From Myoxocephalus aenaeus (Eukaryota; Chordata; Actinopteri; Perciformes; Cottidae): DNA of 64,000 nt. A program made the translations under genes and the position numbers. The stretch spans positions 607,001 to 671,000 of the forward strand of contig JBAMJR010000001.1 in the NCBI GenBank assembly GCA_038501785.1, read 5' to 3'. Shown in pieces: positions 25,915 to 36,897 of this stretch (its first letter is position 1; the number at the start of each line of letters is the position of its first letter). The notes under the pieces are model-generated. The model ran no database searches. It was not told the origin of the DNA and saw only the letters and a list, made by a program, of their open reading frames with translations.

Positions 25915-27839
25915 CTGTGTGCCTGTGAGATAAATAAGATGTTAAGATGTTTTTTCTCATTGGTGTCCTGCTGATTATTTATCCACACATTGTTTCTTAA
26001 TTCCAACACTTTGAAAGTGTATTAGCTGGCTTAACACTGTGGTAATATGTAGAAAAACAAGGAGGAACTAAAGTGTAACCTGTGGAAATCTAGCCTTCAA
26101 TCACAGTTGTTACCTGCATGTGAACCACCAGCAGGTGACGTGACACACGTGACAAAGGAGAAAGTATACAAGACATATCAATCTTGTGACCCAGCACAGA
26201 GAATGCTGGAGGACAGGGCTGAAAATTGAGTTCTTCAGGCTGATTACCAAAGGCCTAAAGCACTCATGCCACTGCATGTGCTCTAATGTGATGAATGGAT
26301 TGCAAAAGGTCTGAGAGGTTGGGGAGCAGAATTGTACAAGTGCCTTACTTCAGGAAAGAGTATTTTTAGGTTATTTCGACATTTTGTAACACTCACATGT
26401 CAGTTATGAGAAAGAACACTGCAACGGGTAAAACAGGGGTCAAAAGAAGTTGGTATAGTCCTTGTGTGTATTTATGATGTCGCTCATGAAGAGGGATCAC
26501 ATTTATGTGACATGTTAGATATTTCCAATTAAGATCCTGAAAATATCAGAGCTCAAGCTGCATCCTTAAATAGATTAAGATAGATTAAACAAGCTGTCAT
26601 GTTGAATCTTCTGAGGGGAGCTCTGTGGAGACTCTTCATCTTGGGACAAACGTCCCCTCAGCAGCCTCCCAAGAGGCCACGACATCAAACGCTCGCCAGT
26701 ATTTACCGGGAAGCGTCCAGAGAAGTGTGCGTAAATGGCTGGAGAGAAAAAAAGGATGACCAAGCAGCGTCGCCCTCGCTTACTTGCAACACGTGGCTGC
26801 ATGGACGCGTCTTGCCTTTAGCGTGCCGGCTTCTTGCGCCAGGCGCCGAGCAGAGTAATCTGTTTACAGTGTGCGCGTTGATGGTCATTTTTTATGATGT
26901 TGTTTAATCCACGGTGGGAGAGAGGGAGAGAGGGGGGTGGGTGTCTAGCAGAGCTCCAGACAAGCTGGCTCCACTGGCCATCTCTGTAGGCTATAGGCTT
27001 CTCTATTTGAGCAGAGAGACAGGTGTAAATCTTTGCTGCGATCTTTACTCTGCACTCTCCGCGACACTCACCTGAAGGTAAATACATGGTTTATGGCCGA
27101 GTAAATGAACCACCTCTCTGGTTGTGTGTGCTTTGTGCACAGAAAGAGAGAAAACAACCCCCGGGCCTGCAGTTGTCATTGTCATGCGCTGGGAAAAGAC
27201 AGTATATTATTGTGAATGAAATAAGAAATGATTATCTGAGAAATGAGAATATTAAAACAACATGCGTAATAATGAGGGAACTGATTCGTGGGTTATGTTT
27301 AATGAAAATGTACACGTATGAGCTTATCTCCAGAATTAAAAAAAATAGAGAACGTGTTGCACTTTTGGGGGGTTTTATGCACTCATGTGTATATCTACAG
27401 CCGAGAGTTGTACACTTTAATTGAATATAATTTATAATACGATCAATGTGTTAATTAAATAGATGAGGCATTTAGAATATAAATAAGTGTCTATACCTGG
27501 CGGCGGTGTTTGAATATCTATGTGAATACTTGCGCGTGCAATTAATGTAAATGTTTTTTGACATGGTCATGCGGCACCACAAGTCACGCAAAGTGTGTAC
27601 ATGCGAGTGCGCAAGTGAGTGTGTTTTTGCAGAGAGAGAGTTGCGGCTATTATACCAAAGTTCTGCAAAGTAGGTCTGTGCCACTTTTGATTAAGGGCTG
27701 TTCCCAAAAGATGGTCGCAGCCATGAGATAATGAGGTCCTGTGATAACGCGGGTCTCCTTTAAGTTTTTCCCATGAATCGAGACTGTCGCCAGTCCACAA
27801 AACGACACTGTGCATCGGCACCACGCTACTCACTTCTCA

Positions 27840-28150
27840 TTTGTCGAGCACAAAAGCTGATCCACCCCAAATCCGCACTAACAAACCAGGGGCCGGGAGC
27901 AAATCATATAATGTTCAGCCGTATTCACTTCTCCACTAATTAACTGGAATCCCACCTTATTCTTAAATACAGTGACCAATTAAACCGCCATGTATGCCAA
28001 AGGTCTCAGGGGCCACCGCCGGTCGCCAGGAACATTTGTGAAGGTCTGCGGCTTCACTATAGGCAATGGATCTTATTAGGTGGGTGACCTCGGCGAGGAA
28101 AGGTCACAGACTTTTTCACTGCCCTCGGTTGGAAAACTAAGATGTTTCCT
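27840..28150. promoter_or_regulatory. Candidate enhancer block with paired nuclear-receptor half-sites
   Basis: Unique 300-bp block with ccactaattaactgg, accaattaaaccgcc and the exact inverted pair gtgacct (28084-28090) / aggtcac (28101-28107). These are everted AGGTCA half-sites separated by 10 bases. About 8.3 kb before the tbx3 start. Function inferred. Confidence 0.3.
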
Positions 28151-30329
28151 AATCGGATTTTAATTGGTTGGTTGGGTGGTTGGTGCTTGTGTGCTCACGG
28201 TGAGCGCAGTGGGATGTTTGCATTTCTACGCGGATCCACACAAATGAAAACAGGCTGAAAGACGGAGTGATTATATCTAAATACAATCTGGACGTTTTTA
28301 TAAATATTTGTATCAATATGTGTGGCTTGATATACGAAATCAAATCAACAGGTGTTGACGTCTATAGTTTTTTCTTTACTTTGCTAGATCAACATTTCTT
28401 TAGGCTACTTCACATGACCAGAAACCCCTCTTTTTTGGGATAGCCTCTTTGTTCTAGTTTCCCTTGTTACAACAGGCTGAAATAACTTCAGTTCAACACT
28501 CACATATTTCATGTAGGCTACTTTTTTACAAACGTTGCACAGATTCCGCCTCTCCCGTGTTTATTCGAGGTTACTGTAGAATCCTATATATAAATTAAGC
28601 CAACCAGGTTCAGCTTACGTTCAAATACTCCCCCTCATTACCCCAAAAAACGTCTTTATGCAAAACATCTGTACGGACTTCAATAAATGAAAGCACAGCT
28701 CCTAACCGCATCCTACTTATTTTGATTTTCATGTGGTTTTCGTGTATTGTCCAACTTAGTAAATACGGGCAGTCTCATATTTCAAATGTCACAAGTCTCT
28801 GGCGACTTGCAATTTGAACATGAAAAAGAAGCCGAGGCAAACAGCTAGTAAAAGAAAAAGACAAAAAGGTGGCTCCGAAACGGCCTGACTTGGTTCACAT
28901 TAAACTCATAATAGATCAAAAGAAAGAAAAGGCTGTTTTACTCCACGTCGGCGGATATAGCTCCATGCAGACTATAAGATGGTGAACTAGTATTTTAGAC
29001 CATTAGGTGAACTTTATTCATTTCAAGCTCTTCAATTCTCATATCCCATACAAGCTGCAGTACACGCTCGCATATTCAGTGTGGACGCATAAACCTGTTG
29101 ATGCTCAACATCTTATATACACCAAAAAGCAAAGAGACAACTTAGTCTGTCTTCAGTGGAAACAAATATAGGTTTGATCATGATTAAAATCATTGGCGGA
29201 ATTAAATCTGAAAATGTTTTATTCCAGAGTTGCAAATTAAAACGTAAATAGTTGCACTTAGCATATAACAAAACGTTCGCAAAGAAAACAGTTTTACGCA
29301 TTTCTTAACATTAATATATAAATAGGTCATGAATATACATTTTTTTTAAATCATATTTTAATGTTCTGATTCAGTGAAGAATTATCTGATAAAGAAAAAG
29401 ACAACACATGTGAGCAACTTAACACAAGGATCCATAACCAGAGGAGTTTTACGCACACATTTGACGATGCATTATGGCTTCAACGGTGAACAGAGGGATC
29501 CATCCAGCGCACAGAGAAGCATGTGGGAGATTCAATTGACCGCACTCAACTTTGCAGCCGCTTGAGCCTGCCGCACAGACTTCAAATTGTTGTTCTCGCT
29601 ACTGACAAAACCGTTAATTCACCCAGAAACGGGAGGTCAAGTTTCAGCAGGAGCAGGGGGGAAGTAGGGTTTGTGTCAGACCGCAACGCTTTCTCCTCAC
29701 AAAGAGCCATAATCTCTCATGCAAGGCATCAGGAACATTTAACACCTGTTGCTTTATTTTATCAGTGTCTTTGAAATAGTTGCCGAGTCAAACGCAACAG
29801 GTAAGTTAGACATTTCCAAATGCAACAATTCCCTCAAAAAGTGTCTAACAAGAAGTAGTTCAACTGTGAGGAATCTGACAACAAATTCCACAATTGCCAT
29901 TTTGGAAGAGCCTATATTTTTGACTGAAATATAAAACATGCTTACTTGTATTTAAGAGTGCAAACCTAAATTCTAAACTGGATTTTTCAGTAAATGAAAC
30001 GTGATAACAGATGTACATGGAAAGTAGGGTTCTCTTTTCCTTGAGGTATGAAAATATTGAGAACTGTCTGAAATATTATTTACCTCTTACTAAACTTCCG
30101 TTTGTGTTTTACCACTTAATTGTAAGGTGACAAAATATGCTGCATGGTTACATGTTGTTTTAATTCTTTAGCTGCTGCTTCACCTGAACAGGGTAAAACA
30201 AACAAGTGGGCTCAAAGGTGCAGCGAAATCCACACTGAAAAGGGTGGATTATGGGCTCAGGCCTGCACACAGCACCTGTGGGGAGTGGCTGGAGAATCTT
30301 TCTCAAAATAACCCAGAAATCTCCTCCGA

Positions 30330-30560
30330 GCAGGTTTGCAACAAGGTTGAACAGGAAAAAAAATGAGGACAGACCACCTGAGGGCCGAACCCAGGAAGAC
30401 TTGCCTTACCTTGAGGGGAACTGACACCTATGTGGGTTTTTACAAGGTCATTTAGAGATGGGGTACTGCAGTTTATGTAGCATAACTGTGCAGCAAAATT
30501 CCTTAACTGCTTTTAAGGAGCTCCCTTGAAGCCCCAGTCCCAGCTTTGGTGCATCTGTGA
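30330..30560. promoter_or_regulatory. Candidate conserved non-coding element
   Basis: Unique balanced block with gggaactgacacctatgtgg (a T-box-like ACACCT core), tttacaaggtcatttag and tgcttttaaggagctccc. Inference only. Confidence 0.22.
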
Positions 30561-32099
30561 GCACAAGCACGATGCCTAAAAACCCTCCTCGTTTCCTATT
30601 GAAGGTATATCATAGTACTTAGCAGGGATTTACTTTAAAGATTGGTATTGCACTTGATCCATTTACCTCAATCACCATGCTCGTAACAAAATGTCTGATT
30701 GTGGGGCAGAAAGACATAAAAGACATGTACTCAACCGTCCCGTCAGTGGAAATCAGTGCTGGTTTCTTTTACCCGGCCTTTCAGACTGCATGGCACTTGC
30801 TTTTCCGCCTATGGTTTTCCATTTCAAAGCCCCATGTCTCCATGTAAATACCAAAACACAGTAATCCAATCTGACCCCATTGCAAATTTTCCAGAAACTA
30901 TTGGGGGGTTGTGGGGTTGACATGAGCCACACACTTATCCCACTTAACCTCCAGAGGGAAGCCACCCTAACCCCTCATAGCCCAAGATTCCCTTGGCGGA
31001 GGAATGCTCTGCTTTATACCACTCTCCTCTTAAAAGCACTGGGTCGTGAGGTTGGACTCGATGGTGAAACCTTACAACTTCGTGAGACTGTAAAGCCAAA
31101 GCAGCACAAAGCCGATGCCGATGGTGGGGAAGCTAAATGGACCGCAGATATCCACATTGGGGCACCTCCCTGCCCACCGCACGGCATAAAACCAAATCCT
31201 TTTGGATTCAAACCCAAAAATTGTCCTGAACCGTTGCCTCTCATGAACATAGCAGGGACGCTCTCACACCGCGCTAACTTGATGACAAATAACCTGAGAA
31301 TGTTTCTGTTTCCCATTTGCCATAGTTTGCATCAACGCATGCAAAACTGGTTTCGGGTATGGTTCTCAGAACATAAAGTGAACGATGCTTATCTTCCATG
31401 TTGGCGAGTGGTGGCGCGTAAAGGCAAGCTCAGGACTTTTTGACACATGGTCCACATCTGAGGCATTTATACCACGAGCGTCGTGATCACACAGTTTGTA
31501 GCTGCAGAGAAAGCCTGACGGCTGTTTATGGGGTTGGGCAGACAAATCTCCTGCATTATGCTCTACAGGTGGTGCATGCCACTGGACTGGTTTGCAGTAA
31601 CAGTGCTCTGCGTACAATGTACCTCGCAGCTGCTCAGTCCATTCTCTATTCTATAGCTCCAGGTGATAATGAGCTCGTTTTACGTGAATACAAACCATTA
31701 AGCAAGCGTTTAGTGCGCTTCTGGTCAGACAATGTCATGCAAACTTCTTTATGAACAAAACACATAGGCCACGTGATTTGTGACCCAAATGTAATTTTAT
31801 AGAACACCTCAATGCATGTAGTCTTCATATTTAGAATGAGCAGAAGCTTTTCAGTTATAAAGTCATTCATGATGATGTGTATCATTTCTAAATATCTTCT
31901 GAACTGTGATGCATATGACTTGGTGTCAATCAATGTGCGAAAAAATTAGATAGTTATTTACTACTATACTACTACTATATACTACTCTGTGAGGTCTTTC
32001 AGTTGTTAAAGGAGATTAAGAAGGACTTTTTACCATCCATATTGGCATATAATGGGTCCAACAAAAGTGAAAAATGTAATTTTTGACCTTTCAGATGCC

Positions 32100-32580
32100 T
32101 CTCCTTTAGTAATGGGAAAGTTATGAACCGGAGTCACTGATGATGAACAATCTCAACCATGGAGCAAATGTCTCCCCAGCACATCTGTAGTCAATGTGCT
32201 GCCACATCAATAAGCACATCCCCTAATTAACTAAAATTGTTTTTCATCCATACCTATAACTATAGCCAGCACAGAAATGAATAAGAGCAAGGGCTGGCTT
32301 GACTAAAAAGGCCAAAAAGGGACGATTCATCAACAGGTAAAGGGTTTATCATGCCTCTTGCCAGTTGATCAAAATGTGTGGGAGATTCTGGAAAGTACAT
32401 TTTACAATCCGCGCCCTTTTCGGGCAATACGGCCTCAATGGATCAATTTTAGCCCCACATAATGTTGGAGGTAAATGGTTTGCATTTAGAAAGTCATTAC
32501 GCTGTCAATTGAACATCTCCCCCTCCACTTTGTGTCGGGATGTCTATAATGAAGTTTGGAGTCATTATAGTAGTTGAATA
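32100..32580. promoter_or_regulatory. Candidate enhancer block (strong texture)
   Basis: About 480 bp of unique sequence about 4 kb before the tbx3 start, with cccctaattaactaaaattg, gtttatcatgcctcttgcc, ccgcgcccttttcgggc, gcctcaatggatcaatttta and gtcattacgctgtcaattg. High density of homeodomain/SOX-like cores and no repeat. Function inferred. Confidence 0.32.
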
Positions 32581-33229
32581 TACTAATCTTGTGATGTTTC
32601 CTTTCCCTATCATGTTGTGTTAGGGCTGACGACTCTCACCAGACAATCTGCTCCATTCAGGAGCGGTGCCACCAAGTCTGTCCTTGCTTATCATTAACAA
32701 TCTGCAAATAAACAGGACAGCATACATTACATCACTTGCAGCTCCATGATCAATTCCAAGAATGCCTTTGAAGCTTTGCTTAATGAACCTACACAGTATA
32801 GCTGTTGTGTGTAGTCGGGGCAGCGAGGCTTCATAACCCATGACCCTAATGCAGCTTTTCTTCATTGATATTATTGGGAGGTTAGCAAAGGGGGTAAATA
32901 GTAATAAGAATATTCAATAAAACCACAGTGGAGTTGAAATGAACTGCACTGAATCACGTGAAAGGAGCTGCTTCTCCACTTAAACGCTGACATCTTAGAG
33001 CACATTCTTTGAGGATAACTAATAGTGTGGACAGTACTGCATGATGCTTTTACATCAGACAAAACACAAGCTGTACTGCCAGAAATCACGACCCACGTGG
33101 AACGACAGATTTCAGAGCCTGTCCACTCAAATATGCTGCGCCTTTTGATTTTGATATGCATAATCTCTGTAGATGTATAAAAAGGGAAGCGCTGACAAAG
33201 TTGGCTTCATCAATCAGTAGTGTCAGCTC

Positions 33230-33430
33230 AGACCTTTTTATGGCCTCAGGAGTCCCTGAGAGCCCTAACCCTGTAAAAGTTTATATAGTGTATTGACCAT
33301 TCTCTACTTGCTTAGCTAATGAAGCCAGCTTGGCCACAGACACTGAAAGGCGGCCGCCGTGTCAACACTGCTTCCTATTTGATGACACCTGCCACTAAAT
33401 TGAAATGTGCTGCTAATGGGGGTGAGTGTT
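33230..33430. promoter_or_regulatory. Candidate conserved non-coding element
   Basis: Unique block with cttagctaatgaagccagc, aaaggcggccgccgtg and gctgctaatgggggtgag. Inference only. Confidence 0.22.
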
Positions 33431-33730
33431 TAAAGAAGAATAAGCCTCAGTAATTGACACAGGCCTGACCTCACGCACACAAAGAAAAGGTTGGAAGGCC
33501 TCCACGTAGGCTGGTGAAAAGCAGTATACCTTCGCACCATGTAAAGGGTTAGCCACCACGGCTTTCGCTCGACTGTTAGATGTCTATTCAGTCGGATGCT
33601 GCTGTGACTTATCAACAGCTATCGTATTTGTTTTCTTCCAGCAAATCAATAACACGCAACACATAAGCCGAATATCCTTGTGCATCTCCCCTGGGCAATA
33701 TGCATGCAGACCACTCCAATTTACACACAT

Positions 33731-33731
<1 letters not shown>

Positions 33732-33797
<66 letters not shown>
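33732..33797. repeat. (CA)n microsatellite
   Basis: Pure run of about 33 units. Confidence 0.97.
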
Positions 33798-33800
<3 letters not shown>

Positions 33801-35159
33801 GTGTTCTATAGACAACACATTCTAGCTAAATATATTATGAAGAGAGCCGTGTGACAGGTAAACCTCTGCTCCAGTGACCAAAACAAGCATTAAGACTTGC
33901 ATGCATGAGCAGTGCTGAATGGAGTTGACGTTAATGCCGTCAGAGGCTCCCAATATGAGACGTTTGCTGACCATTACAAGCTCCCAACTTCACAACAATA
34001 GATACAAGCTTCCATTTCTAACAACCAGGGTGCAAGTGGCCTTCATTGCGCCTTTTTAATGTTTGAAATATCTTTTAGAATAGATCGATTTTTCCCCACT
34101 TTGCAGATGCATTGATATTTTTGGATGAGTAAACGGAGCACGACGTCAGGCCCGGAGCTTCTCGTGTGAGGATTCGCTCCGCATGGTCGCCCCTCAAGGA
34201 CTGTGAGATCCCCCACCGCTCTGGTTCCCCGCCTGGATCCATGGAGACAGACAATTGACTGAGAATTGATGGTCAATGTTTGTCCAAGGCGGCTAACTGG
34301 CCACAGCATTCTAGTTTACTTGTGAATGTGTGGTTAAATGGCATTTTAGGGAGCACTATAGCGTGGCTTGGTCTACGTGCGCAAGACGCCTGGCAGTGAA
34401 CCACTTTTTAGTGCACCCAATAGTGAGTCACAGCAGGTAATATTCATCCAAGTCATAATTATGCCACTGGCTTCATTGTTAGGGTGTGAGATAATAGAGC
34501 ATGGCAACTGTATTCTACTCAGATCTAATTGCGAATTGTATTACCGATGACACGTGCAGCAGCCTGAGAAAGTATCGAGACAGAGACTCCAATGAAATTG
34601 TTTCCGAGAGACAGTTGTGCTGGGAAAGTGTGCTATATTTAACAACAGAATTGATTGGTATGACTCAAAAACAGAGACGTTTTTGATACAAGAAGTGATG
34701 AAACACCAGCACCAGTGAACACATTGCCTCATGCTTTTCTGCTTGTGTGTGCGCACATTTGTGATGTGGGATAGTGCTCTTCTTATAAATTATTATAAAA
34801 CACCACTTCAAAGTCAAAATGAAAATATCAGCTAAAGGCAAGTTGACACTCATCCAAGAGGCTTCATGATCTCCTCGTGTTTCATCGATATTAAGACGCT
34901 AAATACATTTCATTTTAAAATACGCAGATTCATAACTGACTTCACTCACATGGACTCAAATGCAAAATTGAGAAAGAAAAGTTGAATGTGGAACTAATAG
35001 TCTTGATATCAAAGATGACAATATACTATAAATAATAAATAAACGTTACATAAAAAATAAATCAGGATACATATCACAACAACGACTGGACGTTTTAGCG
35101 GCAGCATAACCTTCTTCTTATAAACATTATCATTCCGTCACCCGCTCATATTTTCCTGA

Positions 35160-35590
35160 TTTCAAAGGAGGATGTTGCAGGAAATGTTGGCTGCTCGGCG
35201 GGGTTTCGGCGCGGTTAAATCTCTGGAAACGCACCAGACCGCGAGTTAAATCATGTTTAAACCTGAATAAATATATTCATAAATGAATACAATCGTGCTC
35301 GCGATATTCAAAGCACAAGAACGCCACTGTGTTGCGGGGCAAGAGGAGGAAGTCGACAGCCCCGAACAGAGCGTCACATCTCGCCGACACGGCGAGCCGG
35401 TTCCCGGGCTTGGCTCGGCGGCTCTCTCGCCCCTCTGCTGGGTCTCACAGAGCCGACCGATAGCGCAACTTCTGTAACGATGTTGACATATTCACACAAC
35501 ACCGACTGGGGCAGCAGGGTGGTGTTTCACGGCAAAGCCCTTTTGAGTTTCCAAACACCTTTTTATAAGTCCGAAGTCTGTCCCCTCCAC
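35160..35590. promoter_or_regulatory. CpG-rich proximal upstream region of tbx3
   Basis: Dense CpG sequence, especially 35,185-35,240 and 35,370-35,465, directly before the CCAAT cluster. Probably part of the tbx3 CpG island and proximal regulatory region. A short open frame at 35283-35477 is most likely a by-product of high GC content. Confidence 0.45.
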
Positions 35591-35800
35591 CCGAGCTGTT
35601 AAAACCACGCCCACGCTGCCACACAATTGGTCCGAAAGCGTCAAAGAGCCAATCAAACGGCGCGCTGCTCCTCGTAACATGCAACACATCCATACAGTAT
35701 GAAGCCCAATGGGCCACAGAGGCGCTAGGAAAATCACGGAGCTGGGACCTTACCACCTCTCTCTCTCTCTCTCTCTGGCCGTCAGCGGACTCCTTTCTCT
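35590..35800 (+). promoter_or_regulatory. tbx3: Likely core promoter of tbx3
   Basis: Within about 110 bp there is a GC/KLF-type box (CCACGCCCA, 35605-35613), an inverted CCAAT box (ATTGG, 35626-35630) and two direct CCAAT boxes (35649-35653 and 35706-35710). A (CT)n pyrimidine run follows near 35,758-35,776. The surrounding sequence is CpG-rich. There is no convincing TATA box at a suitable distance, which fits a CpG-island promoter. I infer transcription starts just downstream, about 35,740-35,830, leaving a 5' UTR of roughly 600-700 nt. The start site is not seen directly. Confidence 0.55.
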
Positions 35801-36422
35801 GCACACGTCTTTCTCTTGAAATGTGTGTGTGCGTGAAAGAGAGAGGAGGAATAAAGTGTGTGTGTGCGCGTGAGGGTGCATGTCCGGAGCAAGTAAAGGC
35901 AGGGGGATTATTCGGCGCTATCGAAATATTTCAACACGTCGCCCTCGCTGCAGGACTGAAGCCAATAAGAAGGAACGCATTTTAACAGGAATGCCGATAT
36001 TGTAAACAGCAGCAGAAGAGAAAGAATGCACTGCAGTCAATTAAGTGACTCACCCAAGTTGGTTTAATTCGGCTAATGTCCGCGAGCCAGCGAGACACAG
36101 AGAGGTGTCCGATGCGCGTCAACCTCTGAAGAAAATCGGTCTCGCAGCACTTTTTTTCAGAATTATGGAGAACATTTTTACATTTCTCTCTCCAGACTTT
36201 TGATCACCACGCAGCAAAAGACTATAGAGACTCCCCGGCAATTCGCACAAATAAATAAGTGGGTGCTTATTTCTGCAGAGTTGAAGCAGGAGTTTCCAAC
36301 GCTTTCCAACTTCAGATTCATTTTTTTTTTCCTCTTTTTTTATTTTGACATTGAACGCAGGCTTCACACAAACAAATTGTCTCACATCAAACCAGTCGAC
36401 TACAGTTGTTGCCTGCACTTGG
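35800..36422 (+). other. tbx3: Inferred tbx3 5' UTR
   Basis: Uninterrupted CpG-containing sequence between the promoter elements and the first coding ATG. It has several upstream ATGs (for example near 35,820, 35,879 and 36,026), so translation may be tempered by short upstream ORFs. The 5' boundary is inferred only. Confidence 0.45.
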
Positions 36423-36811
36423 ATGAACTTCCTGATGAGAGATCCAGTCATACAGGGATCAAGTATGGCATATCATCCGTTTTTATCTCACCGGGGTCCG
36501 GAATTTGCCATGAGTGCAATGCTGGGCCACCAGCCTCCTTTCTTCCCGGCTCTGACGCTCCCTCACGGCGGCCTCTCTCTGCCGGGCGGCCTGGGGAAGC
36601 CGATAATGGACCAGCTGATGGGAGCCGCGGAGTCCGGGCTCCACTTCTCCTCGCTGGGGCACCAGGCTGCGGCCGCACACCTCCGGCCGATGAAGACTCT
36701 GGAGCCCGAGGAAGAGGTGGAAGACGACCCTAAAGTTCACCTGGAAGCCAAGGAGCTGTGGGAACTCTTCCACAAGAGAGGCACCGAGATGGTGATCACA
36801 AAATCCGGAAG
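36423..36811 (+). CDS. tbx3: tbx3 coding exon 1
   Basis: Encodes residues 1-129 plus two bases of codon 130: the N-terminal region and the start of the T-box, ending at ITKSG and a split Arg codon (AG, then donor gtgaaa at 36812). The start at 36423 (MNFLMRDPVI) is chosen because human TBX3 has a similar four-residue extension before MRDPVI. A second ATG at 36435 gives MRDPVI directly, and a third at 36465 (MAYHPF) has the best Kozak context. The next exon supplies G to complete Arg130. Confidence 0.93.
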
Positions 36812-36825
36812 GTGAAACAGATTTT

Positions 36826-36897
<72 letters not shown>

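Larger units (their letters stand above)
21212..35100. other. Gene-free upstream region, proximal part
   Basis: No gene recognised. It has several microsatellites and a cluster of compact non-repetitive blocks (21940-22180, 22640-22880, 24760-24910, 27840-28150, 30330-30560, 32100-32580, 33230-33430). Recognisable transposon debris is almost absent here, unlike the 3' side of tbx3. Confidence 0.65.

Noticed and set aside
30880..31443. 187-codon open frame on the + strand, the longest outside tbx3
   Set aside because: Composition is unlike coding DNA, no domain is recognisable, an antisense frame of 100 codons overlaps it, and there are no convincing flanking splice or promoter signals.
36200..36733. 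177-codon + strand frame overlapping tbx3 exon 1
   Set aside because: Out of frame with tbx3, begins at a non-ATG codon and is Pro/Arg/Gly-rich, as expected for a shadow of GC-rich coding DNA.
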